DNA of 64,000 nucleotides from Rugalucina vietnamica (Eukaryota > Mollusca > Bivalvia > Lucinida > Lucinidae), in NCBI GenBank assembly GCA_964017185.1, contig OZ024871.1, positions 58,827,226 to 58,891,225 of the forward strand, given 5' to 3'. Position 1 is the stretch's first letter. Each line of letters opens with the position of its first letter. Position numbers and translations under genes: made by a program. Below are positions 36,472 through 48,447 of this stretch, one piece after another. The notes beneath the pieces are model-generated. The model was not told the DNA's origin. It saw nothing but the letters and a program-made list of their open reading frames with translations, and ran no database searches.

Positions 36472-37306
36472 TATATTCTGTCGCAAACAATGCTCTGTTA
36501 CAGTTTTACCTATACCGCCAGTATATCTTAAACAGAGATATCTGTAAAAATGTAATTAAACTATGGATTGTTTTGTGCCACTAGAAATCGCCAGACCTGT
36601 ACCACACTATATTTTTTAGGAGCGGATCGTCTGCTTCAGTTGACATTCAGATTATGTTTTTATAAAACTTGAAAAAGAGACTGAAGTTCATCAGTTTTCT
36701 GAATAGCACAGTGAGATACAGTAGGCATACTAGTATGATATGGTGGGGATCAGCAGGTCAAGTGATAAAATATGGCTTATTTGTCTTATCATTATCACAA
36801 TGATTAGCTGTGTAGAGCAAAATAATTATATAATGGTTGAAATCATGAATGCGTATTACATGCCTATGTCATATTCAGACTGACTTGAAAGTCTTGCCTA
36901 ACCTGAGACGCACTTTGACATACATGTAAATACACCATAAATTGACCAAAAGTCAGGGATTATCTCAAAATAATCATTTTCATTGATACACTTTATGAAC
37001 AATTCCATTAATTCAACTGTCACGGTACTAAAAGCCGTGATCTGATTTAGTGTAGGAGCGGTATTACGAGATTCTCATTTGGATAAAACTAATGGTACTC
37101 ATTATGTTGTCAACAGAGTCAGTCGTAAATAAATACATGTAAATGTCATTACATGCAAATATCTGCCGTCAACCGAATATATTGACAGCCGTTCTAGTCT
37201 GTGGACAGCAAAGCCACTGGCACTATTTAATATTATATGCGGCTGTCGATATAATATACTCTACTCCCTGGATAACAGATTTCTACATAGTATATACTCT
37301 ATTTTT
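36472..37306. other. No gene recognised
   Basis: AT-rich, unique-looking sequence. Confidence 0.4.
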
Positions 37307-39441
37307 AGCTCACCTGAGCCGAAGGCTCACAAGGTGAGCTTATAGGATGGCCATGATCCGGCGTCCGTCCGTCCGTCCGTCGTCCGTCCGTCGTCCACAA
37401 TTTCAAAGATCTTCTTCTCTGAAACCGCTTGGCCGATCTTGTTGAAATTTTATGTGGAGCCTCCTTGGGTAGTGGCATTTCAAGTTTGATCGCGAAATCC
37501 AGGTCACATGACCAAGATGGCCGCCACTCCCATATATGGTAAAAACCACTCAAAAATCTTCTTCTCCAGAACCGATGGGCCGATTTCCACAAAACTTGGT
37601 ATGTAGCATCGGGGACTTCAGCCCATCATAGTTTGATAAAATGATGACCCTTGGATGACCTTGACCTATTTTACGGCAAGGTCAAATTTGGAAACATAGG
37701 CTTTTACATGGGAAAAAGTGAAAACTATGGATTTTTTGAAAACTATTGCAGCCTGAGGCCTGAAAAGTGGTAGATGCAAACAACTAATGGAGTAGACGAA
37801 GGTATGTGATTAATATAGGTCAAGGTCATCTCTTGACCTTGGCCAGTCTGTTGTCCATACACACTTTTCAAAGATCTTCTTCTCTGAAACTGCTTGGTCA
37901 ATCAAAGTGAAATTTTATGTGGAGCATCCATGGGTAGGGCAGACGAAAGTTTGATCGAGAAATCCAGGTCACATGACCAAGATGGCCGCCACGCCCATAT
38001 ATGGTAAAAACCACTCAAAAATCTTCTTCTCCAGAACTGGCTGGCCGATTTCCACGAAACGTGGTATGTAGCATCAAGGACCTCAGCCCATCATAGTTTG
38101 ATAAAATGATGTCCCTTGGATGACCTTGACCTATTTTACGGCAAGGTCAAATTTGAAAACATAGGCTTTTACATAGGAAAAAGTGAAAACTATGGATTTT
38201 TTGAAAACTATTGCATCCTGAGGCCTAAAAAGTGGTAGATGCAAACAACTAATGGAGTAGATGAAGGTATGTGATTAATATAGGTCAAGGTCATCTCTTG
38301 ACCTTGGCCAGTCTGTTGTCCATACACACTTTACAAAGATCTTCTTCTCTGAAACTGCACAGCCAATCAGTGAAATTTTATGTGGAGCATCCATGGGTAG
38401 TGGAGACGAAAGTTTGATCGAGAAATCCAGGTCACATGACCAAGATGGCCGCCACACCCATATATGGTTAAAACCACTCAAAAATCTTCTTCTCCAGAAC
38501 CAGTGGGCCGATTTCCACGAAACTTTGTATGTAGCATCGGGGACCTCAGCCCATCATAGTTTGATAAAATGATGACCCTTGGATGACCTTGATCTATTTT
38601 ACGACAAGGTCGAATTTGGAAACATAGGCTTTTACATGGGTAAAAGTGAAAACTGTGGATTTTTTGAAAACTATTGCAGCCTTAGGCCTGAAAAGTGGTA
38701 GATGCAAACAACTAATGGAGTAGATGAAGGTATGTGTTTAATATAGGTCAAGGTCATCTCTTGACCTTGGCCAGTCTGTTGTCCATACACACTTTTCAAA
38801 GATCTTCTTCTCTGAAACTGCTTGGCAAATCAAAGTGAAATTTTTTGTGCAGCATCCATGGGTAGGGGAGACGAAAGTTTGATCGCGAAATCCAGGTCAC
38901 ATGACCAAGATAGCCGCTACGCCCATATATGGTAAAAACCTTTCAAAAATCTTCTTCTCCAGAACCGGCAGGCCAATTTTCATGAAACTTGGTATGTAGC
39001 ATTTGGGACTCCAGTCCATCATAGTTTGTTGAAATGATGACCCTATGATGACCTTGACCTATTTTACGGCAAGGTCAATTTTGGAAACATAGGCTTTCAC
39101 ATGGGAAAAGGCGAAAACAAACTGTTGCAGCCTGAGACCTGAAAGTTGCTAGATGCAGACAACTAATGGTGTCAATGAAGGTAAGTAATTAATGAAGGCC
39201 AAGGTCATGTCTTGACCTTGGCCCAAGGTCATTTAAATATCAAAATTAAAATTATGGTTGTCTCAGAAATCACTGGGTTTGGAAACTATTGCAGCATGAG
39301 ACCTGAAACTTTGCAGATGCAGACAACTTATGAAGTGAATAAAGGTGTGTGAGTATTCAAGGTCAAGGTCATTTCATTATGACTTAATACTCCAAGATCA
39401 GGCTTCAGGTGAGCGTTCTCAGGACCAATGGTCCTCTGGTT
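37307..39441 (+). mobile_element. Hairpin-family element, complete (core A subtype, type 1 end)
   Basis: 5' hairpin from 37307, a long CGTCCGTC microsatellite at 37362-37395, then four units of about 455 bp with the subtype marks CATCTCTTGACCTTGGCCAG and GATGCAAACAACTAATGGAG. It ends CAGGTGAGCGTTCTCAGGAC and the GGACC/GGTCC hairpin, then CTCTGGTTTT. The same subtype in reverse is at 61258-63155. Confidence 0.9.
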
Positions 39442-39844
39442 TTCAAAATGGAAGGTGTGACTTCAACTTTTTAGTGACAATAACAAAATTGAATATTCCA
39501 TTTGAAAAAAAGGTAACCGTTTCACCTAAAATGGTGAAGTGCATGGTAGACACATAAAAGGCATGCACATTTATTTATTTATTTATTTTGTTTTGCAAAC
39601 TGCTCGTAAATGAAAACACAAAAAATACAGAAGTACTGTCTTATATGACCAAAGCACCACAGATCTTCTGACATTCAGTATGATTACCATATTCTTGGCA
39701 CAACAGAATAACCCAGGACACACAGGTTTTCTCCAAGAAACCCCACCTGTCTAGGGTCCCCTTTGTTACACATGCTGCACCTTGTCCAAACATATGACAC
39801 AGCCCAAACCATTTGTGACATAACATCACATGCAGCATGTACAT
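39442..39844. other. No gene; (ATTT)n microsatellite
   Basis: A short ATTT tract lies at about 39570-39590. Otherwise unique-looking. Confidence 0.5.
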
Positions 39845-40208
39845 AATATGGCATTACATTTGTTACATACGTTACAGCTAACAAAACATACCATACGGCT
39901 CGTATGCATAATGTAGCATAAATTATGTAACATAACAAATGTAATGGCATATCATATGACACACATCAAAGCATAGATAACACATGTAGCACTACACATG
40001 TTACATAGAATATCACAATGTTACATAACTCAAAATATGTAACATGTGCATATGTACTTGTAATGTATGTAACATAACGTGTAACATAGCAACACGTGAA
40101 ACATATGTAAAATAATGTATCATAAACATATGAAACATGACGTCGACATTACAGATGTAACATAGCATAACTATGTAACATAGCATAATATATGTAACAT
40201 AACAGGCT
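39845..40208. repeat. Degenerate array of TATGTAACATA-type motifs
   Basis: About 360 bp built mainly from variants of ATGTAACATA and its inverse (TATGTAACATAACA, ACATATGTAA, GTTACATACGTTAC). The same core motif marks the ends of the 14008-20770 insertion. Confidence 0.75.
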
Positions 40209-40788
40209 TGTCAGCAGTTTTGGTTGGTGGTATTGGGGCCATCAGACAAAAGAAAATAGCTGCATGATTTTCAATGTGTGTATCATGAAAATAACCTTAG
40301 GAAAAGTAAGAAACAACATAAAAAAACTTAGGAAATGTTGAATTTGGTCCTCCTTATATTGCAGTGTTTTTGTCTGTGACAGTGCATGTATTTACCCTTC
40401 ATTTTCAATGCGTTTAGGTCAAATTGACACTGATTCATTCACCAATAGCAAGTATGTAATCCAGGTGAAAGATACCTACTTTCAAGTGGAGTATTCAGAT
40501 TTGTCATTGTCACTCAAAAAGTAGGAGCCTGACCTAGCATATTGAAAAAAAAAATGGCAAGACATTTTTAAGTCCCTAAACTAAAATCACTGATTTAGCA
40601 CGCAGGTGGGAAGGCTGTCATCATGACTGAAAAATGATTACTAGGAGGTTAAACATCAATTTAAACTAGGACTGACAAACGAACAGTGGGATTTAAAGTT
40701 AATAGATGGCTAAATGGAAGGCTCATAGAGTGCTAAAATAAGAAAAAATGTTGCTTTCAAACTGTGCACGTACTTAAAAGAACCATAA
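40209..40788. other. No gene recognised
   Basis: Unique-looking AT-rich sequence. Confidence 0.4.
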
Positions 40789-42546
40789 ACCAGAGGACCA
40801 ATGGTCCTGTAAACGCTCACCTGAGATCTGCTGCATATACCAAAAAACATGTTTGAATATCCAGTGCAGGGGCAGATGAAGCCCTTGGGCCATTTTCTTT
40901 TTCAGAATAATCAATATTTGTCAATTTGCCAATTTCCTGCTGGCTTTTTTCTTCAAATGACATTTTAACAGTTTCCCATTACAATGCATTGGCAACCCAT
41001 GTTGACCTTGCCATAAACTGGGTCAAGGTCATCACAGGGTCATGATTTATATACACATTTACTATATACCACAAGCTCAGAATTTCCCTCATTCTGAGGA
41101 AATGTAACTTCAGCAATCTACATTTATTTATTGGTTTTCAATTACAGGAAGCTGTGCAGAGTTTGAACATTTAACTGGGTAAATTACCTATCTAAAGTAA
41201 AAGACCAACAAGTTATTAAAATGTTATTTTCATTAAACATTAGCAAATAAAATAATGCAAGAAAATTCATTATCACTAGCCCTACAAAAACAGAAATGTA
41301 GCTTGTGAGTAGAAGTGCATTGTAGTACTTGAGCCATCGATGCTTCAAGCCAAGTTTCGTAGAAATCGGTCCACTGGTTCCGGAGAAGAAGATTTATGAA
41401 TTTTTTTTACCATATATGGGCCTGGCGGCCATCCTGGTCATGTGACCTGGATTATTTATATACATATTGGTTACCCCATCCTATAGATGCTTCACATAAA
41501 ATTTGGCTTTGATTCGCCAAGTGGTTTCAGAGGAGAAGATGTTTGAATATTATGGAGGTATACATGTATATTGCCCCGGGGTGGGGGCAAATGAGCCCCT
41601 GTGGTCCATTTTTTGTCAGAATCATTAATAGTCAGTCCTATTGCCCATTTCCTGCAAGACTTTCACTTTAAATGACATTTTAAAAGTTTTCCCCATTCAA
41701 ATGCATTGGGGACCATGTTGACCTTGCCGTAAAATAGGTCAAGGTCATCACAGGGTCATGATTTATATATACATTGTAGCGCTTTAGCCATCGATGCTTC
41801 ATGCCAAGTTTCATTGAAATTGGTCCACCGGTTCCGGAGAAGAAGATTTTTGAAGGGTTTTTACCATATATGGGCATGGCGGCCATCTTGGTCATGTGAC
41901 CTGGATTATTTATATACACATTGGTTACCCCTTCCTATTGATGCTTCATATAAAATTTGGCTTTGATTGGTCAAGCGGTTTTAGAGGAGAAGATGTTTGA
42001 ATATTATGAAGATATACATGTATATTGCCCCGGGGTGGGGGCACATGAGCCCCTGGGGTCCATTTTTTTTTCAGAATCATTAATATTCAGTCCTTCTGCC
42101 CATTTTCTGCAAGACTTTCACTTTAAATGACATTTTAAAAGTTTTCCCCATTCAAATGCATTGGCGACCTATGTTGACCTTGCTGTAAAATAGGTCAAGG
42201 TCATCACAGGGTCATAATTTATATATACATTGTAGTGCTTGAGCCATTGATGCTTCATGCCAAGTTTCGTTGAAATCGGTCCACTGATTTGGGAGAAGAA
42301 GATTTTTGAAGGGTTTTTACCATATATGGGCATGGAGGCCATCTTGGTCATGTGACCTAGATTTCTTATATATACATTGGTTCCCCCTTCCTATAGATGC
42401 TTCATATAAAATTTGGCTTTGATTGGCCAAGCGGTTTCAGAGGAGAAGATCTTTGAAATTGTGGACGGACGGATGACGGACGGACGGACGCCGGATCATG
42501 GCCATCCTATCAGCTCACCTTGTGAGCCTAACGGCTCAGGTGAGCT
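40789..42546 (-). mobile_element. Hairpin-family element, complete (core A, type 1 end)
   Basis: 3' hairpin on the left (ACCAGAGGACCAATGGTCCT), core-A units, a GGACGGACGG tract, and the 5' hairpin at 42512-42546, then A-run. Interrupted at about 41060-41317 by an unrelated 258-bp sequence flanked by CATT on both sides. Confidence 0.92.
41060..41317. mobile_element. Short insertion in a hairpin-family core
   Basis: Non-core sequence splits ATACACATT|GTAGTACTT; CATT occurs on both sides (possible 4-bp duplication). CACAAGCT near the left end matches AGCTTGTG near the right end in inverted orientation, a weak TIR. Confidence 0.5.
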
Positions 42547-43008
42547 AAAAAAAGGGGCAAAGCTTGGCAGTTAACCGCATCAAGAGTAATAATTTTCAGT
42601 GGTTAAGCAACTTATTATTTAACTCCAAAACCGGGTGCAGTAGCTTGATTGGTCGAATGTCTGGTGCTTATTGAAGCAGTCCCGAGATTGATGACCAGGT
42701 TTGGCACATTTCTTTCATGAAGTAAATCTATGCTTTCATTTCTACGGCTATTCTCTGTCTTCCTTTGATTGTAAAAGCTTTTTTTTCAGTCAGCAGTATG
42801 AATTCTGGTTCAACATCCCTGTCAACAATTTCAGTCATATTGGGAAAGAACCAGGCTATTAACCAGACTATGGTGAAATAAATGTGCACACAGCAGTGAC
42901 AGTCATGTTCCGAGATGCTTGCCAGGGAACAGTGTGGTTATTTTCAACCGTGTGCATTTTAAAAGTATTCATGCAACCTAGAATCTCCGCCAATTGTAAG
43001 AATACGAT
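42547..43008. other. No gene recognised
   Basis: Unique-looking sequence. Confidence 0.4.
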
Positions 43009-43268
43009 GTATACTCAGCGTCAATGAAAAGTTACATGACCACTTGTCAAAACATGGCTTTCTAGTTCTCAAAAATTTCGAAAATCACAAATTGCACATG
43101 GTACACGTGCACCATAGTTCAAAGACTAGTGGAACTCTTGAATGTCTCGAAATCAATTTGCCGTTGACCAGAATCAAAAATGAAACCACAATTTTTGAAA
43201 GAAATGTTATACGTTTCAAAATATCGAAATTCTATTGGTGGTAACTTTTCATTGACGCTGAGTATACA
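43009..43268. mobile_element. 260-bp MITE with 28-bp perfect inverted ends
   Basis: The left end starts TGTATACTCAGCGTCAATGA and continues to AAAGTTAC; the right end is its exact inverse. The TATA at both edges would fit a TA target site, so a Tc1/mariner-type non-autonomous element is plausible. The centre has no gene. Confidence 0.8.
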
Positions 43269-44361
43269 AAACTATTTACGATTAGACAAGAAACGTCATT
43301 AGATAACCCGCTTTTTCCATCATTGCACACATCAGCATTAGTGTGACCACTTCGCCGATAAGCGTTACTTGTGTAAGAAAGGACTTCCTGGATACAAAAT
43401 ATTTAACCATCTATCAGCCTGTGACTGAGCAGCTCGTGGTTAGCCAGCCTGATCGGGAACTCAAAATCAATACAGTGTATGGAAAATTGGTATTTAATTT
43501 TGAGAAGCCCCCATTAAAAAGACTTTTGTATCTCATTGTATGGTGTACAAGTCACTCTCGGGTTAGGCAAGAAATGTCTAACAGTGAGTTAAAGTATATT
43601 TTGGTAGTAAATAAAGCCGGTCATGTGATATACCTACATCAATCTTTGGGAAATACCTACTGATGCCATGTTTCATAAACATGCACTGCATATCATCAAT
43701 GTGCCTAAAACACACGAGGAGTAGGATTTGCTTCACTGGTTTGAAAGCAGAATTGAAGGAGGATATTTACTTGGTTAGTTGTGGGCATTATTCAACATTT
43801 ATGAATGTTTATAAAGGACAAGCGGTCAATGTCAGCACTGGTTTGGGCATAATACAAGTAATCTAGATTAAATCAACAGTAATAATAGGCTAAATGAACA
43901 CTAGCACTTCATAATAAAATCAGCAAGATCAACCACCTTTAATCAAAATGTAATAGAGCTCCGGTTAATCATTCTAAAATATTTTTGTTCTCTAACTTTC
44001 TAATGGCACAACATGTTGCATATATATATTATTACTTTGAACTTTCTACCCTCTGAAGGAAGCCACGATGGATTCTTGAGAAATTGAGTTTCTGTACTCA
44101 CAAACTTTTGTTTTTTTTAAATTAAACTAATAATCTGAATTTCCATTCCTTTTATAGGGCTTAACTCCTTTTCATATTAATGACCATATTATTTTGTTAC
44201 ATCATTCTCTGAATCACACAGACAGAATATTGCTTTTTTAACTGAATATGTTTTAGATTACAATTTTATCCACAAATGTATATCATTTCATGGCAAGGTT
44301 TCACAGTAAACCTCCTTAGATAGTGCTATTCCATCAACTGCAGTACAAGTTGTGTCATGAA
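43269..44361. other. Unassigned; may include the 3' UTR of the V-ATPase gene
   Basis: Lies directly downstream of the minus-strand stop codon at 44362. No canonical AATAAA was found on the minus strand close to the stop. A 106-codon plus-strand frame at 43343-43663 is not recognised. Confidence 0.35.
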
Positions 44362-44458
44362 TTATTTATCATCTAGTGTGGGATCCATCTGGTCCTTGAA
44401 TGTGAATGGAGCAAACAGATAGCCGTCACCATGGTAGAACTTGCTCTGAAACTCCACC
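44362..44458 (-). CDS. ATP6V0A: V-type H+-ATPase subunit a, last coding exon
   Basis: This exon encodes the cytosolic C-terminus VEFQSKFYHGDGYLFAPFTF... and ends in a TAA at 44362-44364. The acceptor is TTTTCAG|G. The split Trp codon TG|G joins it to the exon at 45287-45461, giving LRLHW-VEFQ. In animal subunit a proteins this is the invariant end of the membrane domain followed by VEFQNKFY-like residues and a short tail, so the fit is unambiguous. The subunit forms the proton half-channels of the V0 sector in endomembranes. Which paralogue this is cannot be told from the C-terminus alone. Confidence 0.93.
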
Positions 44459-45286
44459 CTGAAAATAGGTAGTAAAATTTTACACAAAAACTTTTCCTGA
44501 GCAGGCTCAGACTTTCTAACCAGTATTCAGGTGTTCCAGCTCTTAGCAGTTTTGTAAAGAGCCCAATCATTTCTCACAGTCCCAATGTTCCTTTCATCTG
44601 CTTGAAACAATATCAGCACTGACAAGAAAGCCTTTGTACATGCTCACACCAATAGAACATGATGGTGTGAGTCCAAAATAAGGCTGAGAGTGTATGGCAT
44701 GGTTCCCTCACATGTAAATACCTACTTCTTCCATGCAATTTAAAAGGAAATAAAATATAATGGTTTGATCCTTTGGAAGCAGTAAAAACATTCAAAGGGA
44801 GATAGTATGGACTATATTGCGCAATTTCGGGTAATGAACCCTCGTCAGTAGCCCTCTTTAAACCGGCAACGAACGCCAGACTATAATTGTGCTGCAATTT
44901 CGAGAATTTACACGAGGAGTCTAAATCAAAGACATATTCCTAAATTGGATCAATAATTAAAAAATTGCTTAGAAGTATGTTTCTAAACGTGAGTGTTTTG
45001 AACACTCTGAGTAGTGGACTAAATAGTTACTATTCATCATTTAGTGCAATGAGCTCATTAAGCTTTAAAACAGGGCCAAAAGCTCTAAATCAGTATTTTC
45101 AATTATGGTCATGTGAACAACTGTGCCAAAGACAGCTATCAGAAAATTTTACTAGGCCCATCCATATCTGCAGAATCATTCGACAAATTTTCATTGAGAA
45201 AGTTGCTGAGTATTTGTCTATTAAACCACTTGCTTTTGAAATGAAAGACAATCTTCAGGAGATTATTTGTTCAGATTTCTACATAC

Positions 45287-45461
45287 CAGTGTAACCTGAG
45301 GGTATGGAGGAATGCCGACAGTCCTTCCATCACCAACAGAACGGCAACTGTGAGGCTCGCAAAGGCAGAGAATATCACCCAGATTGCTATACCACCAACA
45401 TACTTCATATTCATGGACAGGGCAAACCGGAATAACATAGACCATAACACCTCAGACAACT
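45287..45461 (-). CDS. ATP6V0A: V-type H+-ATPase subunit a, penultimate exon (transmembrane)
   Basis: A 175-bp exon with acceptor TTTTCCAG and donor G|GTATGT. It encodes [19 protein letters not shown], then a hydrophobic helix ([20 protein letters not shown]), then [21 protein letters not shown] and the [15 protein letters not shown] block are hallmark sequences of V-ATPase subunit a; the Arg of LRLHW corresponds to the second conserved membrane Arg (yeast Vph1 R799 as I recall). The exon starts in phase 1, completing the Gln codon C|AG of AHAQ. Confidence 0.96.
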
Positions 45462-45789
45462 CTGGAAAACAACAATGCAGAAACTTCCATTTGTGTCAGA
45501 TGAAACTGTGCATAGTTCTGGTGAGAAATCAGGTTTGTGGATATTTGTGGATCTAGAAGTATGCATTTTAGCCTCAAACTTGTCGCATCAAGAACTGTGC
45601 AGGTAGGTTTGAACATGAAACTTTCCTTATGCTTACCTACAAGTAGAGATTATATAGAGTGCACCTCAGTAAAAACATAAATGGATAAACACTCCCATAA
45701 AAACTGGCATTCATTATCCCTCAACAGAGGTGAATTCATTCTATCTGTCACAAATGGCCAAGTAATAAACAATCAAATGAAAGGCTTAC

Positions 45790-45907
45790 GAGCATGAGCA
45801 AGACTTAAAGCCCAGAGTCGAAGATACGAGGCTGTATGTGACACACATCCAAGGCAATACTCTATCGTGTGGATAGCTTGGTTTACAAACACATCACCAA
45901 AGTCAAA
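45790..45907 (-). CDS. ATP6V0A: V-type H+-ATPase subunit a exon with the essential membrane arginine
   Basis: A 118-bp exon with acceptor TTTGTTTCAG and donor C|GTAAGC. It encodes [20 protein letters not shown] and then [19 protein letters not shown]. This block is close to invariant across eukaryotes. The Arg in SYLRLW is the residue that exchanges protons with the c-ring (yeast Vph1 R735 as I recall). It begins in phase 0 and ends with one base of the next codon, which the following exon completes as Gln. No frame damage. Confidence 0.97.
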
Positions 45908-46192
45908 CTGAAACAAAACACTTAAGATTATACTGATGTGATTTGACAATAATTACAAAGAATGACCTTTTATCTACATTAGTCTATATAGACAGCCAGG
46001 GAAGGCCAAGTTGAGCTACATCATATGGATACACAATTTTTGTGTCATGCAAAAACAGATCCTGGCAGATCATCAGTTGGGCTAATCATTGACTCTGTTT
46101 TTCCAAAGTAGTTTGTAAACCCTTCCACTTTCACAAGTCAATCTGAAAATTCTGGGTTGTAGCCATCTACTGACTGTGTACAAACACTATCC

Positions 46193-46667
46193 TTCATTTA
46201 AGAAATAGATCAGCTCTAGCAGTGAATTGTTGAGTAATAATTCACTGTTTGGAGGTCAGTTGTAAAGAAGATCAAATCACGAGCGCGTAGCGTGAGTGAC
46301 TTATCTTCTTACAACTGACCGGCAAACAGTGAATTATTACTCAACAATTCACGAACTTGAGCTGATCTATTTCGATTCTAACACACAATAAACGGAATAA
46401 ATGTTGCTGAAACTGTCGATATCGTTCAGCTTTCCGCCACTGCATTGCAGATATCCCGCCAAATATTTGACTGTAATGCTGGTATTTACACACACTTATT
46501 ACGTTTGTTGTGTGCTAAAACGACGTTTCACCGTCTAACGCTGCTTTGTGGGATAGCTGACGTCACAAATGCCGCAAAGTAACGTCACGCTTATTCGCCC
46601 AGAGAAATTGTTGCACAATATAACACATTTTTTTACCATTGGCTATATAGGCGAGGTGTGTTAGAAT
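46193..46667. mobile_element. Palindromic element, copy 2 of 2 (inside a V-ATPase intron)
   Basis: Nearly identical to 26042-26518, including the long hairpin and the ATTCTAACACAC / GTGTGTTAGAAT pair. It lies in the intron between 45907 and 47028. Confidence 0.82.
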
Positions 46668-47027
46668 TGTTTAACATCCAATTCTATTTGAGTTATATTG
46701 AGTCACTCACCTCTGTCTGGTTACTAAACCAGTATAATAGTGTTGATGGTTAAGTGACTTGCTCAAGGATACAAAGCAACATGACCGAAAAAAGGTTGTA
46801 AACCCCTGTTCTCTCTTGCTCCAGATCTACCACTAAGTCAATGTGTTCCCCTGCAGCTGACCAGTGCATTTATTGTTGCCACATAAACAAAGCATTCTAC
46901 TATCTAAATCTGAAAATTCCAGCCAGCAGCCATTTTCTGTGTTTGTGTAACCAGTCTGGTAAGAACCACAAAGACATGTAATCTGATGCTGTGGCTTATT
47001 TACCCATACGACAATAATGGTGCTTAC

Positions 47028-47114
47028 AGTTTCTTCCTCCTCTTCATCATCTAGGTGCATCACAGCATCAGTATCACCATTTAGAGACACAGACACATCA
47101 TTCGTATTCACACC
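47028..47114 (-). CDS. ATP6V0A: V-type H+-ATPase subunit a, acidic cytosolic-loop exon
   Basis: An 87-bp exon of exactly 29 codons (phase 0 at both ends), with acceptor TTATATTGTAG and donor T|GTAAGC. It encodes a Ser/Asp-rich stretch ending HLDDEEEEET, directly followed in the spliced message by FDFGDVFV. In animal subunit a proteins a variable acidic loop precedes this block, so the placement is right even though the loop is not conserved in sequence. Upstream exons, starting with the helix that normally precedes the loop, were not found between 47115 and 64000. The next intron is therefore very long, or the locus is broken. Confidence 0.85.
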
Positions 47115-47663
47115 CTACAATATAATATCATCAGGACATGAACTTTATTGTCATCTACGAAAACTAAATTGTGGGCACAGTATATCAACTCAAGGTCTCC
47201 TTTTGTAATTTGAATCAAGCGTGAGAAAAAAAGAAATAAGCACATGTATAGCTAGACTTAAAATCTTGTGATTGACCACGTTAGGCAAGAAACTGTATGA
47301 ATATCTTTTGATGAATAATAGATAACAACAAATCTACTGACATAAAGACCATAAGAATATGATCATAAGAATAAATGTATTAAAATAGGAGATAATATTT
47401 ATATTCATGTATACACTTTTGGCCAAAGGTTTTAAAAACTGAAAGAATTTTTGTGTATAAGTAAGAAGAGAAAGTAAATGGAACTAGAGGACCAATGGTC
47501 CTGTAAACGATCACCTGAGATCTGGGATGTATACAAATAAACTTGTTTGACTATTATGGACATGGGAGACCTATACTGACCTTGCCATAAAATAGGTCAA
47601 GGTCATCACAGAGTCATAATTTATGTATACATTGTAGTATTCTAAAGTCTAAAAATTTGCCCC

Positions 47664-48193
47664 TGATAATGGTTTTTCGCAGAAAATTTTTGTATGGGAG
47701 ATGGCAGAAAAAAATATTTTCATGTCAAAATCTTGATCTTAGTTTGTCCTAATATGATCTGCAAAAAGTTTAAAAATCGGTGAGCAAATAAAGTTTTTAT
47801 GGCCAAAATAAATTTTGAATAGGGATTTTGCATTGGCAAGGGAGACAATCAATGATCAAGAAAATGCAAATTTTTCGAGAACTTTAACTTGATCATGAAG
47901 ATTTTGTCTCGGGTATGTCATTTGTGTCATTTTATAATGATTTTGAGCAATCATGATTAAATAGTAGGAATTTAACATTTTTGCGGGAAAATACTTACCT
48001 CCCTTCCATGAGATTTTTGCGGTACAGGAAATCCCTATTCAAAAATGTTTTTGACCAGAACTTTTTTTATTTGTCAACCAATTTTCAAAATTTTTACTGC
48101 ACATTTTGCGACAGACTAGATGCTCAATTGTGCCAAGAAAATATTTCTTCTACATTTGAACAGTTGTAAAATATCCGTGAAAAACCATTATCA
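47664..48193. mobile_element. 530-bp MITE, TGATAATGG ends
   Basis: Ends TGATAATGGTTTTTC and GAAAAACCATTATCA are exact inverses over 15 bp. AT-rich interior with no gene. Confidence 0.75.
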
Positions 48194-48231
48194 CACACTA
48201 CAAAACACACTTTAGTCCACAATGCCACATG

Positions 48232-48447
48232 CAGGGTTTTCCCTGGCGCACAAAAGTGCATTTTGACCTTCAATGTCCCTAAAACTGTCCAGAGAGGAGA
48301 CAATCATGTCCATGAAAATTCACAAATATTTCTAGTTCCTGATATAATTGTCCCCTATATTCTCAACTGTTATGTCAGAATGTCCCTCAGGAGCTGTCAG
48401 TAGTGGAACATTGGTCCCCTAAATTAAAACTCTGAGAGAAAACCCTG
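48232..48447. mobile_element. 216-bp hAT-like MITE
   Basis: Ends CAGGGTTTTCCCTGG and the inverse of CAGGGTTTTCTCTCA. The CAGGG start is hAT-like. An 8-bp duplication was not found, so the class is tentative. Confidence 0.55.

Noticed and set aside
43343..43663. A 106-codon plus-strand frame
   Set aside because: No recognisable domain, no splice or promoter context, and it lies downstream of a gene on the other strand. Left unannotated.
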